The notes under the pieces were generated by a model. The model made no database searches and was not told the DNA's origin. It saw nothing but the letters and a program-made list of their open reading frames with translations. Positions 9,172 to 17,208 of a stretch of DNA of 64,000 nucleotides are shown here, piece by piece. The stretch lies in contig JBGVKY010000001.1 in NCBI GenBank assembly GCA_045123995.1, forward strand, positions 38,688-102,687. Reading direction: 5' to 3'. A program made the translations under genes and the position numbers. How positions within the stretch are numbered: the stretch's first letter is position 1; each line of letters starts with the position of its first letter. This DNA comes from HGM11501 sp045123995 (GTDB lineage: Bacteria; Bacillota; Clostridia; CAKSNL01; HGM11501).

Positions 9172-9740
9172 TACTTAACACCTTCTGCACGGTTATAAAT
9201 ATTCATGGCTTCATCTGCTTTCCCCTTTATAATAAGCTCTACTATATCGGGCATCTTTTTCACTGCTTCTATCATCAAAGAGGTTTCTTCTTTAGAAAAA
9301 CGGCCCAGTACATGGTCTGCCATATCCCCTTTTGCAGCTCCTATACCGAAGCGTATTCTTAAAAATTCATCGCTTCCCAGATGATATAAAATGGACTTCA
9401 TCCCGTTGTGTCCCCCTGCACTTCCTGATGGTCTTATTCTTATTCTTCCCACAGGAAGTGAAGCCTCATCAAATATAATAATACAGTTTGAAAGAGGGAT
9501 TTTATAATAGTCCGTAATCTCCCTTATGCTTTCCCCGCTTAAATTCATAAAGGTCTGGGGCTGCGCCAGGATAACCTGCTCTCCCATTATTTTACCCTCA
9601 CCGATTAAAGCCTTATGCTTAATTTTCTTTAAGGGAATATCATAAAAAGATGACAAAACATTTATGGCTTCGAAACCCACGTTGTGTCTTGTATTCACAT
9701 AATCACGCCCGGGGTTTCCAAGTCCTGCTATCAAGTACAT
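9171..9740 (-). CDS. pth: Peptidyl-tRNA hydrolase
   Basis: Cleaves peptidyl-tRNA released from ribosomes to recycle tRNA. The 189 aa protein has the family signature LGNPGRDYVNTRHNVGF with the catalytic histidine, plus QPQTFMNLSGES and the GGHNGMKSI motif. The chosen ATG begins MYLIAGLGNPG and has an AAGAGGTAG site; an upstream in-frame start would add eight residues that the family lacks. It is the first gene of the pth-mfd pair. Confidence 0.96.
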   Translation of the reverse strand: MYLIAGLGNPGRDYVNTRHNVGFEAINVLSSFYDIPLKKIKHKALIGEGKIMGEQVILAQPQTFMNLSGESIREITDYYKIPLSNCIIIFDEASLPVGRIRIRPSGSAGGHNGMKSILYHLGSDEFLRIRFGIGAAKGDMADHVLGRFSKEETSLMIEAVKKMPDIVELIIKGKADEAMNIYNRAEGVK

Positions 9741-9777
9741 AATTTCTACCTCTTTATCTTCCAAATCTCGGTAATAT

Positions 9778-9806
9778 ATTATACATCAGAAACAAAAAAA
9801 ATGCAA
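9778..9806 (-). promoter_or_regulatory. Probable promoter of pth-mfd
   Basis: On the minus strand TATAAT is preceded, 17 bp upstream, by TTGCAT, a weak -35 match that overlaps the spoVG terminator stem. The -10 element is convincing; the -35 less so. Confidence 0.45.
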
Positions 9807-9826
9807 GCAGAAGCTGCTTGCATTTT
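9793..9826 (-). terminator. Intrinsic terminator of spoVG
   Basis: A 12-13 bp stem built on ATGCAAGCAG and CTGCTTGCAT with a very short loop, followed on the minus strand by a run of T residues. It begins 8 bp after the spoVG stop. Confidence 0.88.
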
Positions 9827-9833
9827 CACTTAC

Positions 9834-10109
9834 TTATTCTTCTGCGGGCTCCTCTTTGAGATATTCTTCATATCTCTCAATTATAGCCTTGTGAAGTTCT
9901 TCTCTTGCCTCCTGAGTTATGGGATGAACTATATCCTTAAACTCGCCTGTAGGAGTCTTTCTTGACGGCATCGCAACAAACATTCTCTCATTTCCGTCAA
10001 TTATCTTTATGTCATGCACTACAAAAGCGTCATCAAATGTAACCGAAACTACTGCCCTCATCTTTCCCTCTGTACTTGTTTTTCTAATTCTTATGTCAGT
10101 AATCTTCAT
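9834..10109 (-). CDS. spoVG: SpoVG RNA-/DNA-binding regulator
   Basis: The 91 aa protein has the full SpoVG pattern: MKITDIRIRK at the start, KMRAVVSVTFDDAFVVHDIKII, and AMPSRKTPTGEFKDIVHPI. SpoVG is a conserved small site-specific nucleic-acid-binding protein that affects septation in sporulating cells and virulence genes in other Firmicutes. A longer in-frame start would add 18 residues not found in the family; the ATG used is preceded by GAAAGGGG. It has its own promoter and terminator, divergent from murC. Unlike B. subtilis, it is not next to purR or glmU here. Confidence 0.95.
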   Translation of the reverse strand: MKITDIRIRKTSTEGKMRAVVSVTFDDAFVVHDIKIIDGNERMFVAMPSRKTPTGEFKDIVHPITQEAREELHKAIIERYEEYLKEEPAEE

Positions 10110-10153
10110 AATGTCTAATCCCCTTTCATTACAAAAATCATTTGCCAATCTTA

Positions 10154-10182
10154 ATTTTATCACTATTATATAAAATTGTCAA
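10154..10182 (-). promoter_or_regulatory. Sigma-A promoter of spoVG
   Basis: Minus strand TTGACA, 17 bp, TAAAAT, about 45 bp upstream of the spoVG ATG. B. subtilis spoVG uses sigma-H; this site looks like sigma-A. Confidence 0.75.
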
Positions 10183-10265
10183 CACAGTAACCAAAATTTT
10201 TGGCATTTTGACTACATTTTTTACTGTTTTTTGTTGAAAAATACCTAAAAAATTTTAAGAAAGAC

Positions 10266-10293
10266 TTGATATAAGCGAATTTTGTGCTATACT
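10266..10293 (+). promoter_or_regulatory. Extended -10 sigma-A promoter of murC
   Basis: TTGATA, 16 bp, TATACT, with TGC directly before the -10 element (extended -10). It lies about 35 bp upstream of the TTG start. Confidence 0.78.
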
Positions 10294-10325
10294 ATATAGT
10301 ATACCTACCGAAAGGATTGATATTT

Positions 10326-11696
10326 TTGCCAAGTAAAATCAAGGATATAAAAAAAGGCGGTCACATACATTTTATCGGTATCGGCGGTGTTTCCATGAGC
10401 GCACTGGCGTCTATTCTTTTGTCCAAAGGCTATAAGATTACAGGAAGCGATTCGGGAAACAACGTTTATATAGAAAGGTTAAAAGCTAAAGGTGTTGAAG
10501 TTTTCTCCTGTCATGAGGAAAAAAACGCAGTTGGTGCTGATGCTATAATTTATTCTGCTGCCATAAAGGAAGATAATCCCGAAAGACTTTACGCTGCAAA
10601 AAACGGCATTCTTTCTTTGGAGAGAAGCGCTCTTTTAGGCGAAATCGAGGATATGTTCCCCTGTCCTATTGACATTTCGGGAACTCACGGAAAGACAAGT
10701 ACCACAGGGATGCTTGCTCATATATATACCGAAGCTGAAACAGACCCCACTGTTTTAATCGGCGGTGACCTTTCCATCCTAAACGGCAATATGCGTATAG
10801 GAAACGGTGACTTTTTTATTTCAGAAGCCTGCGAATATCACAGAAGTTTTCTGGATTTTCACCCTGCAATCGCCATTATACTGGATATTGAAGAAGACCA
10901 TCTTGATTACTACAAGGACATAGATGATATAAAATCTGCCTTTCATGATTTCGCCCTTCTGGCAAAAAAAGCAGTGGTTATAAATGCTGATGACAAAAAC
11001 ACCCTTGATGCTGTTTCGGGCATAAAAAACATTATCACAACATCCAAAACCCAAAAGGCTGATTTCTATGCCGAAAATATCGAAAAAGGACCTTACGGAG
11101 AATACAGCTTCGATGTATTTCATAAGGATAAATTCTTAACAAGAGTTTCTTTATCGGTGCCCGGTCTTCATCATGTAAGTAACGCTCTTTGTTCCTTTGC
11201 AGCTGCATTTATATCGGGAATCGAACCAGAAAAAATCGCAAAGGGACTCAACTCTTTTAAGGGTGCCAAAAGGCGTTTTGAACTAAAAGGTGAGGAAAAA
11301 GGAATAAGGGTTTATGATGACTATGCACATCACCCCACGGAAATCAAAGCTACATTTGATGCTCTTTCGGGATTTTCAGGAAACAAATTTATAATTTTCC
11401 AGCCACACACATATACTCGCACAAAAACTCTCTTTGATGATTTCTGCCGTGTTTTATCTGAAGCTGACAATTTAACACTTCTTCCAATTTATGCCGCCAG
11501 AGAAAAAGACCCGGGAGATATTTCCTCTTCTATGATAAAAGACAGAATTGAAGATTCTTTCATGGCAAAGGATTTTTCCGATGCTAAAAATCATGTTTTA
11601 TCTCTTGTTAAAGAGGGCGATATAGTAATGACCGTAGGTGCAGGAGATGTCTTTAAAATAGGCGAAGATATCCTTTCCGAGCTCAAAGAAAAATAA
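10326..11696 (+). CDS. murC: UDP-N-acetylmuramate--L-alanine ligase
   Basis: Cytoplasmic peptidoglycan precursor enzyme that adds L-alanine to UDP-MurNAc with ATP. The 456 aa product has the N-terminal nucleotide-sugar-binding loop HFIGIGGVSMS, the ATP loop GTHGKTST (119-126), the Mur-ligase block SEACEYHRSFLDF and the C-terminal DDYAHHPTEI motif diagnostic for MurC. The start is TTG: AAAGGA sits 9 bp before it, and the resulting N-terminus (PSKIKDIKK) matches family length. An upstream in-frame ATG overlaps the -10 region of the promoter and is unlikely. It is a single-gene unit closed by a terminator. Confidence 0.96.
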   Translation: MPSKIKDIKKGGHIHFIGIGGVSMSALASILLSKGYKITGSDSGNNVYIERLKAKGVEVFSCHEEKNAVGADAIIYSAAIKEDNPERLYAAKNGILSLERSALLGEIEDMFPCPIDISGTHGKTSTTGMLAHIYTEAETDPTVLIGGDLSILNGNMRIGNGDFFISEACEYHRSFLDFHPAIAIILDIEEDHLDYYKDIDDIKSAFHDFALLAKKAVVINADDKNTLDAVSGIKNIITTSKTQKADFYAENIEKGPYGEYSFDVFHKDKFLTRVSLSVPGLHHVSNALCSFAAAFISGIEPEKIAKGLNSFKGAKRRFELKGEEKGIRVYDDYAHHPTEIKATFDALSGFSGNKFIIFQPHTYTRTKTLFDDFCRVLSEADNLTLLPIYAAREKDPGDISSSMIKDRIEDSFMAKDFSDAKNHVLSLVKEGDIVMTVGAGDVFKIGEDILSELKEK

Positions 11697-11729
11697 AAAA
11701 GGGTGAGACCTAAGTCTCACCCTTTTTTA
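11695..11729. terminator. Bidirectional terminator between murC and the S41 protease gene
   Basis: A GGGTGAGAC/GTCTCACCC stem with a 4-nt loop, flanked by six A on one side and six T on the other, so it works for both converging genes. Confidence 0.92.
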
Positions 11730-12845
11730 TTTTAATTCTTCTATTGCACGTTTTAACTGCGCATCTTCATCTTCGATTATAATATCGGGAGCTATGCCCA
11801 CTTCGTTTATATAGTTTCCCTCTGATGTATAATACTTTTCTACAGTGAGCTTAAGCACACTTCCGTCAGGAAAAGGAATTATCCCCTGAACCAGACCTTT
11901 TCCGTAGGTAGTAGTTCCTATAACAAGACCCCTTCCCTTCTCTTTAACAGCCGAGGTAAGAACCTCCGATGCGCTGGCAGTCCCCTCATTCACCAGTAAA
12001 ACCAGGGGAAGGTCCATATATTCATCATCCTTAATTTCATATACCGTTTTATCTCCATTAGCATCAAGGCTGTAAAATAAGGTTCCCTCAGGCAATATAC
12101 ATTCCGCTATATCCAAAAGCGCAGTTACACTTCCTCCGCCGTTATTTCTTAAATCCAGTATAATACCTTTTTCATCTTTTATATTTTTTATAACTTCCCG
12201 AAATTCCTTGGCACTTTCGGTTGAAAATTCAGAAAGACTTATATATAAAATATCAGGATTATTTTCTATTTTTTCTGCCTTTACGGGATTTCCCGTAAAT
12301 TCTTCACGCTTCATTCTGATATTTAAGGTTTCTTCTCCCCTTTTGAATATAAATTCCATTTCCGTTTCATCATCAGGGGATTCTTCATCCAGTCCTTTTA
12401 TATAATATATAATTCTTTCGTAGCTTTCTATAGTCATTTCTATTCCGTCAACCGAAAGTAAAATGTCCCCCTTTTTTAACCCTGCTCTGTCTGCAGGCGT
12501 ATCAGGGAGTATATCATTTATTACAGCATTTTCATTTTCGCTGTCGTACTTTATGGTTACGCCGATACCTTTATAGCTTCCCTCAATCTCCTCTAAAAAG
12601 TACTTTCCTTCTTTCTTGTCAAAGTAAGAAGAATAGGGGTCGTTCAAAGCCATAACCATGCATTTTGCCGCCACATCATCTATATATTCCCCATCGTATT
12701 CCAAAGGGAAATTGTTTTCTATAACATATCTTATTAAAGAAAGCTTGTTATCTAATCTGCCAACTCTTACCCCCAAGGCAAATATAACAAAGGCAAGAAC
12801 TATAGATACCAATATAATGATAATTTTTTTCTTTTTTATTTTCAA
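11727..12845 (-). CDS. S41-family C-terminal processing protease (CtpA/CtpB-like)
   Basis: Membrane-anchored serine protease, 372 aa, with one N-terminal transmembrane segment (about residues 8-27), a PDZ domain (about 90-180, including the GIGVTIKY and DRAGLKKGDILLSVDG motifs) and an S41 catalytic domain with LDLRNNGGGSV, the serine in GTASASE and the lysine in TTYGKGLVQ. The Ser-Lys dyad is intact. The start is TTG with a GGTGAG site. It lies downstream of ftsE-ftsX-M23 but behind a terminator. In Bacillus, Ctp proteases process envelope and sporulation regulators; here the neighbours suggest a role in turnover of cell-wall hydrolases. Confidence 0.92.
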   Translation of the reverse strand: MKIKKKKIIIILVSIVLAFVIFALGVRVGRLDNKLSLIRYVIENNFPLEYDGEYIDDVAAKCMVMALNDPYSSYFDKKEGKYFLEEIEGSYKGIGVTIKYDSENENAVINDILPDTPADRAGLKKGDILLSVDGIEMTIESYERIIYYIKGLDEESPDDETEMEFIFKRGEETLNIRMKREEFTGNPVKAEKIENNPDILYISLSEFSTESAKEFREVIKNIKDEKGIILDLRNNGGGSVTALLDIAECILPEGTLFYSLDANGDKTVYEIKDDEYMDLPLVLLVNEGTASASEVLTSAVKEKGRGLVIGTTTYGKGLVQGIIPFPDGSVLKLTVEKYYTSEGNYINEVGIAPDIIIEDEDAQLKRAIEELK

Positions 12846-12869
12846 TCATCTCACCACTTATATTATATT

Positions 12870-12905
12870 CAAAAGCTGTGCGTCACATTCGACACACAGC
12901 TTTTT
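12870..12905 (-). terminator. Terminator after the M23 hydrolase gene
   Basis: A GCTGTG/CACAGC stem extended by one mismatch to about 10 bp, flanked by A/T runs on both sides. It begins 1 bp after the M23 stop codon on the minus strand. Confidence 0.75.
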
Positions 12906-12906
12906 A

Positions 12907-14070
12907 TCAGTTAACGTAATCTCTGGGATTTACTCTCGATCCGTTTACGGACACTTCAAAATGAAGATGCGGTCCGCTGGATATTCCTGTAGAGCCTACC
13001 TTGGCGATAACCTGTCCCTTGGTAACGGTTGCTCCCGCTTTTACCAAAAGCTGACTGCAATGAGCATAAAGCGTTGTTATTCCGCCACCATGAGTTATAA
13101 CAATATACTTTCCGTAAGACGAACTGTTTCCTGAAAAAAGTATTGTTCCGGAATCTGCTGCCACAATATCAGCTCCCATGGCTGCACCAATATCCAAACC
13201 TTTATGGTTAGTAGATGCTCCTGCCACAGGCTGACTTCTTGACCCGAATTCGCTTGTTACATACTTTGTAGAGGGGCATGGCCACTGCATAACACCGGTT
13301 CCCGTGGTTGTTATTGTGCTTACAGTAGTTGTGTTCTGAGCTGCCAGAGCCTGATTTATCAGCCTCTGAATTCTTGCCTCTTCTGCCTGCTGTTCGGCAA
13401 TCCTTGCCCTTATGGTAGCCTCCTGGTCAGAGAGTCTTGTAATAACGGCACTCTGAGCCTGCTGCTTTGCAGAAAGTGTTCCTTTCATTTCAGAAAGAGT
13501 CTGCTTTCTTGTTTCCTGCTCTTTCTTTATGGCTTCAATTTCATTTTTCTGCAGAGCAATCTGCTCTCTTACTGCCTTTCTTTCGTTGAGCACTTTGTTA
13601 TCATACTCTAAAATGCTTCTCATTATTTCTATATTTGATAAAAACTCTGAAAAGCTTCCTGATGAAAACAAAATTTCTATATAGGTCGAAGGGCCGTTTT
13701 CATACATTATTCTCGCCCTGGTCTTAAAGGATTCAAACTGCTTTTCGCAGGCAACTTCCGCCGCGTAAAGTTCTGCCTCTTTTTCAGAAAGCTTTCTTGC
13801 CGTAGCATCTATCTCCGCCTGTACTGCTGCAATTTTACTGTTAAGCCCCGCTATCTCTGCATCTAATTTTGCTTTATCATCCTCTGCAATCTTTTTCTGA
13901 CTTTTTATGTTGGAAAGCTCCTGTTCTGCCGCCTTTCTCTGATTTTTCGCCTGATTCAACTGACTGGTCAGATCGGCTCTTGCAGGAAAAACAGAGGCCA
14001 CAAAGGTGAGTACAAAAACCAGTGCCATGATAACCGCTGTAACAGAAATTAAAACTTTTCTTTTCTTCAC
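12907..14070 (-). CDS. Coiled-coil M23 murein hydrolase (EnvC/PcsB-like partner of FtsEX)
   Basis: The 387 aa protein has a signal peptide (cleavage near PARA, residue 32), a long heptad-rich coiled coil (about 33-250, rich in A, E, K and Q) and a C-terminal peptidase M23 domain with HKGLDIGA, the LYAHCSQL segment and HLHFEVSVNG that carry the zinc ligands. EnvC-type proteins are activated by the FtsEX ABC complex through their coiled coil. The gene follows ftsX by 12 bp, which fits that partnership well. It likely cuts septal peptidoglycan at cell separation. Confidence 0.92.
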   Translation of the reverse strand: MKKRKVLISVTAVIMALVFVLTFVASVFPARADLTSQLNQAKNQRKAAEQELSNIKSQKKIAEDDKAKLDAEIAGLNSKIAAVQAEIDATARKLSEKEAELYAAEVACEKQFESFKTRARIMYENGPSTYIEILFSSGSFSEFLSNIEIMRSILEYDNKVLNERKAVREQIALQKNEIEAIKKEQETRKQTLSEMKGTLSAKQQAQSAVITRLSDQEATIRARIAEQQAEEARIQRLINQALAAQNTTTVSTITTTGTGVMQWPCPSTKYVTSEFGSRSQPVAGASTNHKGLDIGAAMGADIVAADSGTILFSGNSSSYGKYIVITHGGGITTLYAHCSQLLVKAGATVTKGQVIAKVGSTGISSGPHLHFEVSVNGSRVNPRDYVN

Positions 14071-14082
14071 AAGGCACCTCCA

Positions 14083-14964
14083 TTAAACTTTAAGGTGTCT
14101 TGTAGTTGACCAGGTGCTGGCAAAAGCACCCATAAGACAACCAAAGGCAATCACCAGCAAAATGAGTATTCCTGAGATATCAGATGGGGCGCAAAGCTTC
14201 ATAATCGGGAAAGTTTCTGTCACAGAGCTGTATAAGGGGATATATCCCGAAAACGTTACTGCAAGAGCCAGTATACTTCCTATAAAGCCTATTATAATAC
14301 CCTCGATAATAAAGGGCCAGCGGATAAACCAGTTGGTGGCACCTACAAATTTCATTATATGGATTTCTCCTGAACGGGATGCAACCGAAAGCTTTATGGT
14401 ATTTGAAATAATGAAAAGCGACACTATCATTAAAATGAGCATTATAATAAAGCTTGCATTTTTAACATACGATGTGATGCTTATTACATTATCAACCGTA
14501 TCCTGATGGTTTATAACCTCGGCTATTCCGGGGATTTTCTCCACTTCTTTTGCAGTTTCGCTCGCAAGCGAAAGGTCTTCCAGCGTGATTTTTACACTGT
14601 TTCTCAAAAAGTCTTCACCCTCTAACCCCTCAAGAGCTATAGAATTGCCCTGAAGTCTTTCGGAGTAGTTACTGAACGCCTGTGCCTTTGTTTCATAGGC
14701 AGTGTCCGCCACATTGGGAACATCCTTTACCCTGTCCGCTATGGCAAGGGCATCTTCCCCGTCAATGGAAATATCAATATACGCCTGAATTTCACACTGG
14801 GATTTAATCTGCTCACTTATATAATTTATATTAAGCGAAAAAAGTGTAAATACGCTGAACAAAAACAAGCAGCATCCAATAGTCAAAATCGAGGATATGG
14901 ACATAAGCTTGTTATGTACTATACTTAAAATTGCTGTCTTTGTGTAATATCTGGAATTATTCAT
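14083..14964 (-). CDS. ftsX: Cell-division ABC permease
   Basis: Membrane partner of FtsE; the complex transmits the divisome or membrane signal to an extracellular murein hydrolase. The 293 aa protein has a TM helix after a short cytoplasmic tail (ILTIGCCLFLFSVFTLF), a roughly 130-residue extracellular loop, and three C-terminal TM segments, the FtsX/MacB layout. The ATG chosen (NNSRYYTKTAIL) overlaps the ftsE stop by 8 bp. A longer reading with 26 more residues is open but lies entirely inside ftsE and has no family support. The M23 gene that follows is the probable effector. Confidence 0.95.
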   Translation of the reverse strand: MNNSRYYTKTAILSIVHNKLMSISSILTIGCCLFLFSVFTLFSLNINYISEQIKSQCEIQAYIDISIDGEDALAIADRVKDVPNVADTAYETKAQAFSNYSERLQGNSIALEGLEGEDFLRNSVKITLEDLSLASETAKEVEKIPGIAEVINHQDTVDNVISITSYVKNASFIIMLILMIVSLFIISNTIKLSVASRSGEIHIMKFVGATNWFIRWPFIIEGIIIGFIGSILALAVTFSGYIPLYSSVTETFPIMKLCAPSDISGILILLVIAFGCLMGAFASTWSTTRHLKV

Positions 14965-15643
14965 CAAGGTTATACAATCCTCCCTCTTCGTCACGGGTGA
15001 GTTTTCCGTCATCCACCACCAAAAGACGCTTCGGACGGGCATTTACAATCTCAGATGCATGTGTTGCCATAAGAATTGTAGTTCCGCTTTTATTTATAGA
15101 TTCCAATGTGTCCATGATGTCCATTGCAACAATCCTGTCAAGATTTCCTGTAGGCTCGTCTGCTAAAATAACAGTGGGACGGTTAACCAACGCACGTGCG
15201 ATGGAAACTCTCTGCTGTTCACCGCCTGAAAGCTCAGATATATCGCATCTTGCTTTACCGGAAAGTCTTACCTGATCCAACACTTCGGGAACTCTTTTTC
15301 TTATAGCTTTACTGCTTGCACCTACAACCTGCATAGCAAAAGCAACATTGTCATACACCGTGGTTTTTGGAAGCAACTTAAAGTCCTGATAAACCATGCC
15401 GAGACTTCTTCGTAAATAAGGAATTTCTTTCCTTGAAAGACCCGAAATCTCAACTCTGTCAACGAAAATCTGACCGTCTGTCAGATTTTCCTCACGCATT
15501 AAAAGTTTCATTATAGAGGATTTTCCCGCACCGCTTCTGCCGGTTAAGTACACAAATTCTCCTCTTTCAATTTTGAAAGACAAATCATCCAAGGCTTTTG
15601 TGCCGTTAGGATAAGTCAGGGTAACATTTACAAATTCTATCAA
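14957..15643 (-). CDS. ftsE: Cell-division ABC ATPase
   Basis: Cytoplasmic ATPase of FtsEX, 228 aa. Walker A GRSGAGKS (residues about 35-42), signature LSGGEQQR, Walker B VILADEPTGNLD and the H-loop ATHA are all intact. It starts with TTG behind GAGGTG, 10 bp after the stop of the CdaR-type regulator gene, so both are probably on one transcript. Sequence and the adjacent ftsX make the assignment firm. Confidence 0.97.
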   Translation of the reverse strand: MIEFVNVTLTYPNGTKALDDLSFKIERGEFVYLTGRSGAGKSSIMKLLMREENLTDGQIFVDRVEISGLSRKEIPYLRRSLGMVYQDFKLLPKTTVYDNVAFAMQVVGASSKAIRKRVPEVLDQVRLSGKARCDISELSGGEQQRVSIARALVNRPTVILADEPTGNLDRIVAMDIMDTLESINKSGTTILMATHASEIVNARPKRLLVVDDGKLTRDEEGGLYNLDE

Positions 15644-15653
15644 GTTTTACACC

Positions 15654-16739
15654 TCAAATCTTATTAGGATTAGATTCAAGATACTTTTTAACCATCATTG
15701 CTACTTTAAATACAATGGCGTCATCGAAAACTCTCAAATCAAGGCCTGTAAGCTTCTGCACCTTGTCAAGTCTGTATACAAGGGTATTTCTGTGAACATA
15801 AAGCTGACGTGAAGTTTCCGACACGTTAAGATTCTTTTCAAAGAATTTCTGAATTGTAACAACTGTTTCATGGTCTAAGGTATCTAAAGAGCCTTTTTCA
15901 AAAACTTCGTCTAAGAAAAGCTTGCACAAGGTTGTGGGAAGCTGATAGATAAGACGGCCGATACCTAAATTGTTATAGCTCATTATAGGCTTGTCCGTAT
16001 CCATAACCTTTCCTACCTCGAGTGCCACATGGCTTTCACGATAGCTCTTTGCAATATCCTTCATGTCGGTAACAATTGTTCCGATACCGATAAATGCATT
16101 TATCATAAGCTCAGAATTTATGGTGTCAAGCAGAGATTTTGCAATCTTCTTAACGTCCTTGTCTGCGGAATTTGCCTTGATTTCCTTGACAATTGCAATA
16201 TCTTTGGAATCAATTCTTATAATAAAATCCTTTTCCTTATCGGGAAAAATGTTTGAAAGGATATCCATCGCTGCATTATCATGCTCCGAATCAACTCTTA
16301 CAGTCATAACAACTCTTGTTACATCAGTTGCTATATGAAGTTCCTTTGTCTTTGCAGTAAGGTCTCCGGGCAGAATGTTATCCAAAAGTACATTCTTCAC
16401 AAAGTTGAGCTTGTCAAACTTCTCATCGTAGAACTGCTTTATGCTTAAAATTGAAACAGAAAGGATGCTTACGTCTTTTTTTGCCTCTTCATCTTCGCCC
16501 TCAACAAACGCGATAAAGTCAGTCTTTCCTCTCATTCCGCCACCGATAAATGTATATCCGCCTGCTACATAAACCCTGCCAGGTTCAGAGCACTGTCTTT
16601 GTACCTCGTCTAAAATTTCTTCTATGCCTTTTATGTCCGTAAATGAGCTTATGGTGTCGTTATCCAAAATCACGCCGGAAGGACGGCCGAAAGCCTCCTT
16701 GAGCTGATATACCACGCTCTGAAAAAATTTATTTGACAT
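15654..16739 (-). CDS. CdaR/PucR-type transcriptional regulator
   Basis: The 361 aa protein ends with a PucR-type helix-turn-helix: TIQKFFEKNLNVSETSRQLYVHRNTLVYRLDKV is the typical HTH_30 block. The middle (about 130-260) looks like the GGDEF-like CdaR domain, and the N-terminal 120 residues contain GYTFIGGGMRGKTDFIAF, possibly a ligand-sensing part. Family members usually respond to small molecules (sugar diacids, purines, amino acids). The ATG used begins MSNKFFQ and has AAAGGAATG; an earlier in-frame start adds nine residues. It sits 10 bp upstream of ftsE, an unusual place, so it may regulate the division module or simply share its transcript. Confidence 0.85.
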   Translation of the reverse strand: MSNKFFQSVVYQLKEAFGRPSGVILDNDTISSFTDIKGIEEILDEVQRQCSEPGRVYVAGGYTFIGGGMRGKTDFIAFVEGEDEEAKKDVSILSVSILSIKQFYDEKFDKLNFVKNVLLDNILPGDLTAKTKELHIATDVTRVVMTVRVDSEHDNAAMDILSNIFPDKEKDFIIRIDSKDIAIVKEIKANSADKDVKKIAKSLLDTINSELMINAFIGIGTIVTDMKDIAKSYRESHVALEVGKVMDTDKPIMSYNNLGIGRLIYQLPTTLCKLFLDEVFEKGSLDTLDHETVVTIQKFFEKNLNVSETSRQLYVHRNTLVYRLDKVQKLTGLDLRVFDDAIVFKVAMMVKKYLESNPNKI

Positions 16740-16794
16740 AACAATCATTCCTTTCCAAGCTTTCACCTATACTTAGATACAAAAATACTATCAT

Positions 16795-16822
16795 ATAGTA
16801 TATAATACTCTTTTTTTGTCAA
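16795..16822 (-). promoter_or_regulatory. Probable promoter of the CdaR-ftsEX unit
   Basis: Minus strand TTGACA followed after 16 bp by TACTAT, inside an A+T-rich stretch of overlapping TATA-like sequences (TATACT lies closer but at too short a spacing). The -10 choice is uncertain. Confidence 0.45.
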
Positions 16823-16935
16823 TTTTGCAAGAAAAATCTTTAATATTTTTGTGATTTTTTTATTTTTTTACCTTTTAGTGTCTTAAAATCTTCCTGTGCA
16901 TAAAATATTTAGGGGTAATGAAAGGAGTGAACCCT

Positions 16936-17175
16936 ATGCTTATCTTATTAAATTCAGGAACAAGCGCCCAAAGGCTCAAAAAAATCCTGACAAATTCTTC
17001 TATTCCCTCCGAAATTATCCAGACTCCGAAATCCATTTCCGAAGGTGGCTGCACCTACTCCTTAAGAGTGAAAAGCGAAAATAAAGAGAAAATACTTTCC
17101 AGCGCAAAAGATGCCCGTATAAATATAAGGGCAATCTATGAAGAAGACAACATGGGAAACTTTTCTCACTCATGA
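16936..17175 (+). CDS. DUF3343 small protein (putative Se/S carrier-like)
   Basis: The 79 aa protein resembles DUF3343 proteins: a hydrophobic start (MLILLNSGTSAQRLKKIL), then IPSEIIQTPKSISEGGCTYSLRV with one central cysteine in a G-G-C context, then a second beta-alpha unit. DUF3343 proteins are annotated in databases as putative selenium/sulfur carriers and often lie near YedF or NifS-like enzymes. Here the next gene, 33 bp on, is a cysteine desulfurase, so the conserved cysteine may accept persulfide sulfur. The ATG used has AAAGGAGTGA at 7 bp; an in-frame ATG 18 bp upstream lies before that site. Confidence 0.8.
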   Translation: MLILLNSGTSAQRLKKILTNSSIPSEIIQTPKSISEGGCTYSLRVKSENKEKILSSAKDARINIRAIYEEDNMGNFSHS

Positions 17176-17208
17176 TAAAAATAAATTCAACGGAAAGGGG
17201 CATTTTTT

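Noticed and set aside
14965..15042. A 26-codon N-terminal extension of ftsX
   Set aside because: It lies entirely inside ftsE in another frame and has no family match; the ATG at 14964 gives the normal FtsX start.
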